A DNA stretch of 54,485 nt from Hemicentrotus pulcherrimus (taxonomy: Eukaryota; Echinodermata; Echinoidea; Camarodonta; Strongylocentrotidae). The stretch covers positions 527,576-582,060 of the forward strand of contig BEXV01000132.1 of assembly GCA_003118195.1 (NCBI GenBank), in the 5' to 3' direction. Positions 13,384 through 28,300 of this stretch are shown piece by piece. Under the pieces are notes generated by a model. It saw only the letters and a list, made by a program, of their open reading frames with translations. It was not told where the DNA came from and did no database searches. The translations under genes were made by a program, and so were the position numbers. Within the stretch, counting starts at the first letter, position 1. Every line of letters starts with the position of its first letter.

Positions 13384-16300
13384 CATTCATGTTTCGTCAA
13401 TACTCCTGGAATATAAATCTATTACAATGCTGATCAGGAATATATCACTTTGAGCCCATAGTAGATTATAATTCTCATTGAGATTAATATGGACATTGCT
13501 ATAGAGACAAATTGTATATATGCTGTAGCTGGAAATCTGACTGTAGGGTTAGGGTTTTGCATCATATCTGTGTAGACATCACAACAGTTTATGAACTCTG
13601 CTTTTATCAAATTAAAAGAGCTGTAATCCAGTAATATCATATTTATCATATAGCTCATATCAAAATTCTTGGGCAATAATTTTAACACTGCCCATGCAAG
13701 CAGTCAATATTTGTATATTATTTTGTACTCTTCTTTGCTTTTCTTCAGTTGCATTAACTTTATGCAGGGTTCATGATCCAAATGGGTTATTAAGAAAACA
13801 TAGAAGTACATCTTGCCAAGCTTCTACAGACAGGGTTGTTCATAGATAACACCATTCTGGCTTCTACTCGATCCCAATTGATCTCAACCCAGGAAGTCAC
13901 CAACTCCGGATCAGCTAATCCCTGCCAATCCCTATGGGGGATAATCCACCCTATCCTTCCCCCCTTGTCTCCCCGCTGATATCAATGAGGGTAACGGGTA
14001 ATCCATGACAGGGTCATTGATCCACAATCTGGCAAAGGTTAAAAGTGAGGTCAAATCAAAATGCCAATCTCCCACCAGTCTCTTTCCTGAAGACTGGCTG
14101 GATATGTGTGAAGCATCCATTGACACATGTAGAGCAAGTTCAATATCATTTTGGTAAGTGCATCGCTTCATAATGAACTCTTAACATGAAATACACCACA
14201 TGTGCTTCTGTTTTTTTGATAAGAAAGGGATAAATAACACAACCTAATTTGCTGCTTAATAATACTCTCTTTCTGAAAAGGGATGACCTCATAAGAAGTT
14301 GAAAAGTCAAATGTGTTGTAGAACAGTTGCTCATTTGCCAATCAATCCAGATGGAGTGAAGACCTATGTAATATTTGCAGGATTTCTAATATCAAATGAA
14401 TCAAAGTATATCACTCTCTTTTTAGGGATATTTAATGGCTTACAACATAAATGTCATTTTAGACTAAATCTTACAAGAAGTGCACAATCATTCAATTCAA
14501 CTTAATAAAAAGCAATCCTACCTAGATGTGGAGGCTGTTCAGAGTTGTCCTTTTCCTTTTCCTGGCCGGTTTGGGGCTCTGCTACCTCTGATGCATCCTG
14601 GGTATTTGCTGCCGGCACGTCACCAGCTCCTGCTGGTTGCTGTGTCTGTGGTTGCTGTTGCGGCAATGCTGGCTGTACAGGTTGTTGACCAGTAGCTTGC
14701 GGTGGTACAGCCCCCACAGATGTCACTGATGTTGCTGTTGCTGTGGTCACTTGTGTCACACCACCAGGCTGGGGCGTTGCTGAGACTGTCGATGGTTGTT
14801 GAGTAAAGCCAGAGGATTGTGCTTGAGACATGGCTGCCATGGCCTGGGCATGTTGGCGTGCCCTCATCTCGGCCACTCTAAGCTGCTCCTGATGGAACTG
14901 CTGTCGGTCAGCTAGGAGCTGCTGTCTCTGGTACTCCAACTAAATTACATCAAAATAAAACAAACAAATTAAGTCTATTTGTTAACTCGTTGTTAAAAGG
15001 CATCGTTTAACAAAGTTAAATCTGAGATGCATGGCCCTACGTGTTATCAGTGTCTGTGATATGGTGTAATATTGAAGCCCAACAAAAATTGTGCTTCAAA
15101 ATGGTCATGAAGTGCCTCAAAAAAGTAAAAATCTTTGAGTGACTGGTTTTACCATACTCATTTTCTAAAATAGACAGTAGTGTTATGAAAACCGTTAGGA
15201 AAACAAACTTTTGAGTTTTGATTTCCAATCACAATTATCTTGATAATCAACCAGACAATCGGCTTGTAAAAGTCATGGGGTTTCTGACTGACCTAAATGT
15301 TTATAATTATCATTGCAGCATGAGCTAAATCAAGAATTTTATTTCACAATCTGAGACAAAGTTACCCAATCCCTTTAAGGCTATGGCAAACAGGTTTATT
15401 TTACATTTCAATGAACTATGCTATATTGCATCTAATAAGACAAACGTCCAAAGACCTGAAATCAATTAAAACTGAAAGACAAATCAACAACATGAAAAAG
15501 GATAGGAAATCTTAAAGAAATTCATCAGTGATATGCAAAAAATTTCCATTCAAGTTTTCATGATTTTTGCCCCCTCAAATATTCACGAGACTGACTTAAA
15601 ATATCAAACAAAAATTAGGTCGTGTAATATAAGAATAAATCTAAGAGCATGGAAAAGGGATGTCTTTGTTCTTCAAGGCATATGAAGGCATTTTGAGCAC
15701 AATGACATATACATGTATGTATATGCATGAACTCACATCACCTCCCTCCACAGAAAATGATGAAAGAAAATAAAAGAAATTGAATGACATAATTCCACTT
15801 GATGGTCATGGAAGAGATCTTTCATCTGTGAACCATGAACTTGAAGACCTGCACGTTCTGCAAGCGGATAACAGGATTTATGTTTGATGTGAGTAAGAAG
15901 TTGATCATCCAAGTATACCTATTGTTCAACAAGCCAATGTTCACATCAGGTCGTTAGCATTTTCCCCGACCCTTCCTTTATTCTATCTATGTAAAGTGTG
16001 AAAAGTGTTGAACCGATTCTCCTAACAAAAGACAGGTGCTTTAAATACCACTGCTCCTTTTGATGAGGATATTTTAAGGCAAAAAACAACAACTAACCAA
16101 CCATGGAGTGTCAAATATCATTGATTGTATCATGGTTCTTTCAAACACCCACACAAGTTGTAATCAACACACCACTTAAAATATCCTTATCTTTTCTTTA
16201 GATCTTTGCTTCATATTATCTTCCTATGAACTATCAAGCTTCATGTCTTTTTTTAATATCTACAGTAGCAAAAAGATAGAACAAAGAAAAGGAAGAGAAA

Positions 16301-19300
16301 AAGAAAAAAGAAATAGACATACATACATTCAAACAAAAGAGAGGTGTACAAAAAACAGTAGGAGAGAGAGAGTGCAAGAAAGAGAGAAAGAAAGAAAAAA
16401 TTAAAAAGTGAGAGAAAGAGAGTGATAGAAATAGGGGAAGATAGAGAAAAAAAGCGATCGAGAGAGGAGGAAGGAAGGATGCAGATGAAGAAAGAGATGC
16501 CAGTGATGTAAGTGCCAGATCTATGATTATTGAAAGAGGTGGGAAAAGCTCACACATATATCTTCAAATGAGCAACAACAAAAAGAGAGGGAGAAGCAGA
16601 AAAATAGAAAGAAAACCACCATCACATTTTTACGGTGCTATTATTCTCATTACAACATCCTCCTGGTACTACTCACAGCTTCTCTCTCCCTGTCCATGAT
16701 TGTCTCCAGCTCCTCAAAATGGCGGAGCTTGATCTCCAGCTTCTTCATCTGCGTCTCCACCAGGAGGGCTACCAGGCTCTTGATCTTCCTCTCCTCCATG
16801 GCAGCAAGATGCTAGAAGGAGATTTAAAACAAAGTAACAAAATAAATTGACTGGGTGGTAGATACATGTAATTTGGCCCATTTGTCTTGCGTCACAAAAC
16901 AAACAAACACTTACATGTGGACCCAATCATATCTCTCCTCCACATGGGTTCAGTTGAGTATGATAGACAAATCCCATACTATTCTGTTAATATCATAACT
17001 GAGAAATATGATTGTCTTCAAAGGAATACAAATATATCTTGTACTGAGAAGATGCAGTTATGATCACTGTATTTTCGACTGATTTCTGATGCACGAGAAG
17101 GATAAGAGATTTTACACATTGTTTTCTTTTCAAGTAAGGCAAGATTATTCATTCTGGTATGCCTGTTTTATTTAATTTGCATAATATTGACACTGAATCA
17201 ATAATTAAAGTAACAGAGCTCAATAAACATCTACGCATCAATCTAATCACCCACATTTACAAGATTTAAGCAAAATTAAACTAATATCTTCAAATTTCAT
17301 GTTCGTGGCATAATTTTCTTCCAAATCAGATGTGCAATAGGCATGTTAAAGAGGAAGGAATAGAATAAGTGTGATATTATGGATATATAATTTTTCCCCC
17401 ATTTATAATCAGGTAAATCTAGAAAAGATCAAAATATGCACAAAAAAGGTGAAAATAAAATATAATCCATACATCTACTGTTGATCTGACATTTAGATAT
17501 GAATTCTGTTTTTTTTCTTCCCCTTTCTTTTTATTCAACACCTGTTACAAAGGGAGTTGAACTATACATCACCCCATAATGATATGATCTCTTGGAACAA
17601 GAGAAAGAGAGAGATAGAGAGAGAGAGACAGACAGACAGACAGAGTGACTGAGGAGAAAGCAAAAATAAGAATTATAATTTTTTATGTAACATCCCTTGT
17701 CTTTTATGTCCATGTTTGACAAATGAATCTCATCCAAGCATCGGTATCATTGTCTGCTTAAATCAATATTTGAATTGGTTTCTTTCAAACGGTGAAAGAA
17801 TGCGCACATGAGAATATGTACCAATAATATCTTTTATGACATATCTATGGTTCACTCAAGCATGATCTTCTTTTGGAAATGATGAACTCATTATACTATG
17901 ATAATTGGCCTTCCCTTTTTGTCTTCACAAACAAAATCATATCCCTGGACATGAGCTTAATGCTATGAATGTCAATGACAACTGTCTCAATTGTATGAAA
18001 TAATGTGTAAATGTAAGTATGCAAATCAGTTGTTATTATGTACTACTTTGTCAAGATTTCACAAGAGTTGTAAAAGTTAATTCAAATAATAGTGAAGTAT
18101 TGTGAACAATTTTCACTTTTGTTTTTGTATTCATTTACTTCTGGCAAATTTACCATCAATGATAAATTTTAAGCAAAAGGCCAAGGTCTAATCTTCTGAG
18201 ATAACTCCATGTTCATTGATAAACTGCACACATGTATATGTTTCTTTTTCTCAGAAAGTGGTCTCTTAAATTTTTATGCGACACAGGGAAAGGTTAATGA
18301 TGTTGCTTGTTTCAAAGCTTGTTTTGAAAGTGAAAATGTAGGTCATAATCATCATTACATTACTGATTTTTGAAAGTTGTGATATGGCCTTTAGCAGCCG
18401 TTTGGAAGAGGGAGTGTTTCTTTAATAAAAAAAGTAGAGTACAAAAAAAAAGCTACTGTGTTTTTTCCCTTTTGGGTGGACTGTTGGGAGGTGGGGGGGG
18501 NNNNNNNNNNNNNNNNNNNNNNNNNNNNNNNNNNNNNGCCTACTGATTACTGTCCATAAGTTTCCAAGTCATGCAGTCAAATTCCTGCCCCAATTCCAAT
18601 TCAAACAAAACGATGGGAAAATATGTCTGGATTAAATGGTTGGAAAGACTCATTCTTGAACATAACTGTTACTTTTGTCATTTTCTTTTACCACTCATCA
18701 AGTGGAACTGAATTCACCAGACCTTGCATGCACCTCAGTGAGAGGAAGCAGGTATTCTTTTATCCCAGTCAAGGTCTCTATTTGCTCAGGGATTATCTAT
18801 GTGTATGAATCTTTACGTTCCACTTGGTGGTTGGCAAGCACAGGTGCATCAGGCAGGGGAGGTATGTGAAGAGGTAAGAATGGTATTCCATTGCTCAAAA
18901 GAAGAAATCATTTGACTTTTTAAAGTACCCATTAACCGAAATATAGAGAGACCGTAGTTATGTCACTTAATCTATGGGTGCTTCACCTTGCCAATTTTTT
19001 TCAATACACCTGTCAAAATTGGTTTTCTTTTTTCTTCTTTTTTTCTTCGTCCCTTTTCGTTCTCTCTCTCTCTCTCTCTCTCTCTGTACTTCACTCTGTT
19101 TTTTAACTAAGCATTGACTGCAAAAGCTCCTAGTGCAGATGGAGCTGCAGAAGCAAGGTTGCCAGAGTCTAGATCGTCTCCTCAAACTTCTTCCCCTCTT
19201 CCTCCCTCCTACCCCCCATTCCCCCTATCTCAAACACTTTTTTCCCTCTCCTCCCCCTTACACCGCAGCAGTCTCTTCAAACTTCTTTCCTCTCCCTCCC

Positions 19301-22300
19301 TCCCTCTTTCCCACCCCATTCCCCCTCTCCCAAATACTTTTTTTCTCTCTTTCTCTCTGTCTCTCTGTTTCTTACTTTGGCTTTGACTGCAGCAGCTGCC
19401 AGGGCAGAAGCAGCAGCAGTAGCAAGGTTTCCAGAGTCTATTGCCTCTTCAAACTTCTTGACTTTGTCTGGTTTCTCTTTAGGTTCCTCTTCCTTTGTCT
19501 CCTCTCCTGAAAACAACAGAACAAACAAACAGATTAGAGCACTCATATAATAAAGCCCTTGAATATCAACTCACAAACCAGTCAACTGCATTAAATGGCA
19601 TGGATGAATACAGAATTAAATATTACCTAGAATTATATGAAAAAAGGAGAGATTAAAAATTTTATGCAATTGTAGAATCTACCATCACTTACTTACGTAT
19701 GATGGTGGATTTGAAATATAAAGTTACAAGAAAAGTCACTGAGGTGTCATACTACTAATATGACCTGTAACATCATTTTTTCCTTCTACTGTCATCAAAT
19801 TGTGTCTTTAAAGGTTAAGACTAGTGTTGGAAACGCCCCAATTTCAAAAAATGAAACGGAATCTCTTATTACCAATCATGTGAAAGCATATGTTTTGACT
19901 AATAAATGATGCTAAAACATTTGCAGGGAAACCGCCTACTAATTGACATATTTGGTAAATTAGTTTATCCATGGTCTGTGAAAGATAAACGCATGTGTCG
20001 CGCACGTGTGCGTATAGTCCCATATACATCTTTCTGTGTACAGTGCTTGTAACTTTACGAAGACTGGGCCAAATCTCTTGTCATTTTGATGATTCCAGAA
20101 CCTTGCAGTACACACCAATACTTATATGCTAGATGATCAACTTTTTTTAACCGATTCCACAACGTTTTTTTCACAATGCAACTATAGTCTGTTTAAATAA
20201 TTTTCTCATGTAAAGGCAAATCCAATGCTTTACCTCATCTATAGTTATTACCATGATTTAACATAAACACAATTTACCTTCTTTCTTTTCACTAGCATCG
20301 CCGCCTGCATCCATCTTTTCTGCCACTTCTTCTGCACTCTCTCCATCCTTCTTCTCTCCCTCCTCTCCTTCGGTCGTTCCTTCCGTCTCTCCAGATTCTT
20401 TTTTGATCTCCAGGACTGGTGGAGACTGATCTTTTGGTGGTTCTGAGAGAGGTTGCTCTTGTTGCTCTTGTTGCTGTGGTGGTGGTGGCGGCGCTGCCGA
20501 GCTATCGCTGGTGTCCATGGCCTGCGGTTGCTCCTCGCTTTCCTTTGCAGCGCCCTCTGTTGTTGATGGAGTCTCATCCTGGGAGGGTGGCTTGGCTGGC
20601 GATTTGTTCTCTTCTTTCACGATGGGCACCTGTGGAAATAAATCAGAAGTTGAAAGTTTATCTGGATTTAATCTAAATCCCACTAAATTTGATGATTACA
20701 TCGGTGCTTTTTTTATTTCTTGTCTACTTTTTTATCATGGTGTGACACTCTCAATTGTAGTACTCTAAATGTACAGGTTGTGTAATTATGAAGCTGGACA
20801 ATTTCTTCTCATCAAATTAAGTGGGATTTGAATTTATCATTGTGATATATATCATGAAAATTCCATTAATCCGATTCATTTCAATTATTGTAAATGCTGT
20901 TATTTTCGAAAGATTAATTTTTTGCACAGAGCGAAAACATATTCGCAGATTCTTAAATTCCTGTTGCAAGCAATTCAGTCCGGAAGTTGTGCTTATATTT
21001 CTGTGAGTTCTAAAATTCGCGTTTGCCAATCTTAGCGCGAAATCTATGAAAATGAATGAATGTAAATATTTCCACGTTTACAGTAATATCTATAGAAGCA
21101 TATTAGTCAAAAGAAGTCCCACACAAAAAAGTAAATGGGAAATCTATCATGGAATATGGACACAGGAGCATTTAAAAAAAAAAAAAAAATTTACGAATTC
21201 TTGTAAATCTCAAGGTAAATTTCATGCTAGGATAAAAACTTGTGGAAGCTGATAAATTAAAAAAAAAGTTAAGACAGGGCTTAAATGATGTGCAATACAA
21301 TAACCCACTGCTCAAGATATACATGTATGTACGGTACATAGAATTACAGACATCAACATTCTTCAAGAGTAAAAAGAGTATGTCGGCCGAGATACATTTG
21401 TAACAGGAAAAAGTGTTTCATATCAGCATTTTCCAAGTAATCCAGTACTCTCCCTGGAAATTCAGAAGTGATGGAAATATTTGGGAAAGGAAATTTAAGG
21501 AATAAAGCTTTCCATGAGAGGAAAACGGGAAGGAAATGAGATAACAGAGAATGTTGTACTTGAAACACCCTTCCTGGTTCATCCCTAAATGTGTATGCAA
21601 TGGATTGCCTGTTTTACCCCCGAAGCAGACACAATGTTTTGTCTAAGAAATACATCAAGCATGAGATGCTCAAGTAGACATTATCTCTGGTTATTAATGG
21701 AAGAATTTGCTAAATTTTGAAGGAATGCTTAAAAGAGTTGGATCATAAACTTACAGAACATTGCACATGTACATATTTACTTCGTTAGCAAGAAACAAAG
21801 AGACCAGGGGTTGAGGGAATTAACACCACAAATGAAGATTACATTGAGTTAAAGTATGCTACAATCTACTGACATGAATAACACACTGACCAAAAGATGA
21901 TGAAAAGGTTCAAAAGATGATGAAAAGTGAAAATCTATGATACGACTCTAGGGGACTCCCTCGTAAATGAGGTTATCTGCAAAATTTGTTCTAAAAATGA
22001 AATGAACTGCCTCAGGGTAGATGTAAAGGTAGGTATCCATTTCATGCTCTGCACAAATACCTAGACTTGCTTCTAGTGAAAATGATAAAGAGTTAAAAAG
22101 ACCCAATATGACTACCAGTAAACCTTTACTTTGCTCAATTCAAAGCCCTAGTAGTTCAAAACACATAGGCACGCTTAGAATTGTGGACAATTGTAATTGA
22201 TCTACATGGACTGAACTGTTGACATTAATTGTTGTTGACCATATGGTGTACCAATATGGCTTCAATGCACAAAGTTGTTAGTACAGAAAATCAAATTTGC

Positions 22301-25300
22301 TATTATCAAGTAAGAAAATATTTAGTTTAGTCAGATCATACAAATTTTCGATCAAGATCATTATATTAATTTCAGAACCCCAACAATTGAGTTTAAATTT
22401 CATGCATATTATTTCTAAAATTGACTTAAATGGCTCAAATTTAGGAAGTATTCAATAAAAACTTAATGGATAATTGCTACAGGTCATGAACACTGCATAT
22501 TAGGTTGGCTCATATCATCAATTACATGTCTACCTTGATGGGACTGAGGCAAGTCTGGATGGGCTTGAAATCATTATTGATCTCAAATCGAATTGAAAAA
22601 CGGATGTTTAGGTTTTTTCTTTCACTTTTTTTGTCATAATTTGTTACAAACCCACGTACAGTAGGCTACAGGGATCAAACACAAAATTGTTAAACACTGT
22701 CTACAATAATGTACAGGTTTGTGATTTTATCTACATTGTTCTACAATCTTGTTAAAACTACCTACTGGTAGGCCAAAATATACTTTCTTTCACATGGGCC
22801 TTCCGCATAGATTTCGCATAGATTTTATAGATTTTCTTATGCAAACTGAGATTATCTGGGATTATTTATGTCTTCCATAATTCTTTTTTTTGCAAGCGAT
22901 TTTGAACATTCTGAAAGTTAATCATTTCCTGTGTGTATTTCGTTCAGACCAGTTTACACAATGTACAGGAGATGCTTTTACACTGAATAAAGAATATTAA
23001 TGACATTTTGTTAATCAAATAAATTGCAAGCTGTGAGTTAAAAAAAAAACCCAAAACATTAATTTAATGATAAATTAATATGAAAGGGAAACAGTCTAAA
23101 GAAAAGAGGAAAGACAGAAGATGATGAAGAATTAAAAAAAAAAAACAGGAACAAAAATAAAGAAATACATTTCAAAGCATTATAGAACATCTGTACAAGA
23201 CACAGTGACTGATATCCTACCCTCATGTCCTACCCCCCACAGAAAAAAAACACCCCTTTTGATATATTTTTAAATGGTAGGATAAGTTATCAAATTAATT
23301 CATGATTGATGACCTAATTAAATCCACATGGTGAAAGGTCATTCCTTTCTTCTCTTGAATAGCTAATAAGCCAGTTTATTTTAAGTGGATATCCTAACAA
23401 ATTGCGTTTTAAAGTAATTGAAGGTCCCACACAAGAGACATACATGTATGTTGATTTTGATGGAGTATTTTGATCAGTATCTCTCCTGTTAATTTAGCTT
23501 TAATTGTTATAATTTCATGCTCATGATACAAATCAAGCAAATTTGTGATCAATGGAAATAAATAGTAGGGGTAATGAGATGATGAGGGACAATCCAGAAT
23601 GGATGATGACTGAAATTCAATCTAAAATTTAATGAAAACTTAATGGTTTAAACTACAATGTAGATGTCTGCTGATATTCCTGATAACATAATAACTTTTC
23701 ATCTTTTCTCTCTATTTGATCTGTTTTGTATGCACTCTGCTGTATGCAGTATGGACATAACTCATTTGGACTTTATAAATTAAGAAATCATACAAATGCT
23801 TAAATGAACATTTTCCATAAACAACTACCGGTAGATCTCTGTGCAAAAGATAACTACATGTGCATTAGGGCCAAATATAGCAATTTTCATTAATTGAACA
23901 AAAGTAAATAATGGGATTTTTCTACATTTCAAAAAAATGTGGAGGACCGATATGAAAAGACGACTTGGTCGACTACACGTAGAAGGGAAGAAACTGTTGA
24001 TTGCTTCAGTCTACTACATTACATGTATGTACAGTGTATGCACAATATACTTTAAAAACAATGTGACAGTTTAGAATTTCAACCCTTAACAGGGAAAGAG
24101 TCAATAAACCAATGACAAACAAAACAAGTTTGCTAATGAAGAAGTTAAAGCTCCTCTCAAATGTCTGAAGCAATTTTGTTTCTTCTTTCAAACATGCTAT
24201 TCATGACCAGTCAAGTCTTTTATTGATCTATTCCTTGTCCTTGTCACATCTCACTATTAAACATGACACATTCCTCAATGGGATGAAATGGAATAGATAC
24301 AAGAAAACAGAACACCTGTCAATTTTACATGTACAAGGGAAGGATATGTTGAAACTAATTTTCCAAGGATGTCAAATTGGAAAGGAAAGGACTGCTCTGA
24401 ACAGCTTCCAATCTTGGGCCAAAGATGAACAAGACAATCTATTTTTGAAGAGTGGGTTAATATATAAGAAATCAGGTCATTGCATGGGTACTAAGTTAGT
24501 ACTAACAACACCCCCCCCCCNTCAGAAGGAGGAGAAAAAGGATATCATGACAAACATTTTGGTTAAAATATCTTGCCTTCCCCAAACAGGCATTGAACAC
24601 TGTAATTCCTCTGCAGTTCCCGAATTAAAAAAATAATAGGTGGAATTTCAATGACAACGACCCAGGACTAATTTTATACCTTCCAATAAGGGACTAATGT
24701 GCTTGAACTCTCCCCTCCCCCACATCTTCCACAAAAATACCCCAATAATCAAGAAACTTGAGCAGTTTGGTTAGGTATTTTATTTTTGCCTAACTACACA
24801 AAAATCACATTTGAATATAAAGTTCCCATATACATGTAGTCAAACAAATATATTCATTATTTGCTAAAATACATTGCAAGAGAAAATAGTCTTACAAAAA
24901 TTGGAAATGATTGCAAAAGTATCAATATCAATAATATCAATATAAAATTGGTTTGTGATCATTTGAGAAGAAAAAATGTAAGTGACTAGTTTGTGTCCTT
25001 CAGCTAAGTATAGGGCAATAGCGTAAGGTCAATTCCATCGCCAATGACTGACCTCAAAGTACAAAGACCAAGTTCCATCTCAATAAATATTGCCAAACAC
25101 CTTTAAGAATGAGCACTTCTGGTGGAGAATGACTCACTCGAGCCCATATGACAGGCATGGAGACGTGGTCGTCATAACAGTAACGCACTCTGTTCCAATA
25201 ATTCAATAAGGAAACTCAAGAACAACAGGTCTTTGTTGACTCAACACCACATGTGGTGCAACAACAAGTGTTTTCATATTTTCAGGAATACACTGTGCAC

Positions 25301-28300
25301 CTGTAAAACGTCATTTAAATCATGAGTGGCAGTGCGTGGTACTCATCAGAAAAAATTCATCTTTAAAGTCAATGACGATTTTTGGATGAATGAGAGGCAT
25401 TTTTTTTTTCGTTCAAAATTTCTTATCCCCAACGAAACTAGAAAAGAAATTAAAGAGTGGAACAATAATATCCTTGTAGTTGCTCTCTACATTTTATTTA
25501 AATGACAAAGAAAGTAAAAATCAACAGTTTTGAACAAAATCATTCACAGCTTTCATAATTTTTGTTTTAAAATCTTATTTTGTACTGTTTATATGTTATA
25601 GTGTTTTGTACGTTATTCCACATAATAGAATAGAAAAATAAAAAATGGTTCAATAGAACTACAGGTAGAAAAAAAAAAATCAGTGCTTACAAATTTGCAT
25701 TATGTCTTTAAAATTTGCAATAATGTGGCATCAAGTTAAGTGTTGTTGTTTTTGGGGGGGAGGGGGTGGAATTGTGAGAAATAATTAACAAATCACTATA
25801 CCATATTCAAAGATATATACACCCTGGGGTTTTGTGAAACAAATATGAATTTCAAATATTAGATCTTTGGATTCAACTGTGAAAGATTCTTTAATACTTC
25901 AAGGAGTTTCTTGATCTTACCAAGTGCATACCCATGATAATGCGAGACAATACATCAGAATTGATTTCTGAACAACAGTGAAAAGTCTTAATTTCATGAC
26001 TAATAATCAAAATATTTCATGTGAATACACATCAAATATGATATTGTAACTGGTTGCTGATTGGTATTAATTTAGCATATTCTCAAAAAGGTATGTAATT
26101 TGCAGCACTTAAAACATGTATGTTACTTGAAATTATGGAATGACATCCTAAAGAAGATCTCTATAGCTAGCTACTGCCTTTATCATTACCCTAACCATTA
26201 ACTTACTTTAGCTCAAAAGGTGGCGCTATTTCATTTATCTCACTAGGAGATCAGTGCACATACAGTAGCTATTTTCATCCATATTTTTGGATTGTTTTTC
26301 CTTTAAAGGGATCCAGTAACTTTGTCTCAGATTCTGAAACAAATTCCGGATTTAGCTCATGATACAATAATTATAAACCTTTAGGTCAGTCAGGAACCCC
26401 ATGAATTTTACAAGCCGATCGCCCGTCTGATTATCAAGATATTTATGATTGGAATTACCAATTTTGAAAACCGTTCGCCTGACGGTTTTCATAACACTAC
26501 AGTCTATTGGGGAAAAAGAGTATGGTAAAACTGGTCACTCAAAGATTTTTACTTTTTGAGGCACTTCTTGATCATTTTGAAGCACGATTTTTTTAGGGCT
26601 TTAATATTTCACCATATCACAGACACCGATAACACGTAGGGTCGTGTATCTCAGATTTAACATTGTTAAACGATCCCTTTAATGGTATGTACCTTTAAGC
26701 AATTTTGCAAAGTGCAGTCCACTTTATGCTGCCATCGTTAAATATTCAATCAAGATGACTTTTTAACTATATATAGCCTTTTCAAATCTCACAAGCACAA
26801 TTTGCCTATACTGTATGATCAAGAGGGCAGCATTGCACTTAATGTAGCTGTACTAGTGTTATGAATGATGTGCACGTGNTACACGGTGGCGACGGGCGAT
26901 TCGCCCCCTAAACCTCTGAAATCGCCACAGTAAAAATCAAGACGAGGGCGAAAAAAAATCAATATATATTGAAAAATCGCCCCCGCCATGAATTGATATT
27001 CCCTAGGAATTAATAAATCAATGTATTGATGTGTCTGAGTGAAATCTCCTTTCCAATTACCAAATCAAAAACAAGAAACTTCCATCAACATTTTAAAAGT
27101 TTTGAGATTGCAGCGGATCGGCAGTCGTACCTACTGTAATTCTACAGCGGTATCTGCCTAAGCTCCCGGTCGTTTGGCCGTCTGCGCTGCAAGGCCCCCG
27201 ATGGAAATAGGGCGTACATATTAGTTTCGTGCACGCGGTTCGCACACATTCACAATACTAGCTGAGCTCCAGCTGCGCACGCACTCCTTTTTTGAAGCAA
27301 ATAAGTATTTGCGAGTGACGAGTGCTGAACTGCTAGCGACCAAATTGGTACGTAATATGTTTATTTAGTCTTTTTTCTGACCCGAATTTTTATCATGGAC
27401 AATGCAATTCCATTAAAAAAAAAAGTTTTTCCGTCTTAAATTGTGTTATTCATAAGTTAAAAGCATTAAATGCAAGAATATTTTTACTGTTATCCCACAT
27501 ACCGATAAATTTGTAATAACGAAACGTGCAAAATCAATGCCGGATTTTTTCCATGTAAAATCAGTATACATGTAAAGCTTGTTTCGTAGACAGAAATTGA
27601 ATTTTGTTATGAAAAACCTGTAAATAAATATATAAATGATGTTCCTATACCCCAGAATTTTTCTTAGAACTGTTTAAATAAATTATACGATTGATGCCAG
27701 GCCCATTGTCATGAGTGATGGCACCAAATTTCTGTCTACGAAATGAAACTAGCTATTTTTTTTGGCTTGGCCTTTAGAGTATAAAAAAAAATATGGCCAT
27801 GATTTTGCATGTATTACTATTACAAATACATCGGTATGTGGGACAACAGAAATAATACTCACATTTGATGGTTATAAATGTTATAAATAACACAATTTTC
27901 AACAGAGTTGCATTTATTTTAAAAGGGATTGCATTGTTCATGATAACAGTTAAAAAAAAAAGAAAAAAAGACTAAATAACATATTACCTACCTATTTGGT
28001 TGCTCGTAGTATGATGGCTAAGGAAGAACACAACTTATTTTTACAGCTTATAAATTGGCTTTAAGAAAGTAGCCTCCTTTTTTCAAAAGTAGCTCCCACT
28101 TTTTTGAAAATGGCCTCTTGGTTTTTTTCGGCAATGGGGGAAAGTAGCCCCCATAATTTTTTTTTTTTAAATCCTAGCCTGCGTGTCAGTGATAATATTT
28201 TCTTAGGATATGAAAAAACAAACAGTTGAACAAAACACTACTTTTGACAAGTTTTATGTAAATTATATACCGGTAGTAAGCCACAAGTTTAACACAAAGT

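Larger units (their letters stand above)
14940..16676 (-). other. SMARCC2 intron 22
   Basis: Intron of about 1.74 kb. Holds repeat copy A (14993-15378) and a GA-rich stretch at about 16270-16520. No exon-like sequence seen. Confidence 0.8.
16812..19375 (-). other. SMARCC2 intron 21
   Basis: Intron of about 2.6 kb. It contains a GA/CAGA microsatellite (17601-17645), an assembly gap, the exon 21 copy and its CT-rich flanks; nothing else recognised. Confidence 0.8.

Noticed and set aside
24223..24636. 137-codon open frame on the plus strand containing an N
   Set aside because: No family resemblance, spans a poly-C/N artefact, and lies in SMARCC2 intron 19.
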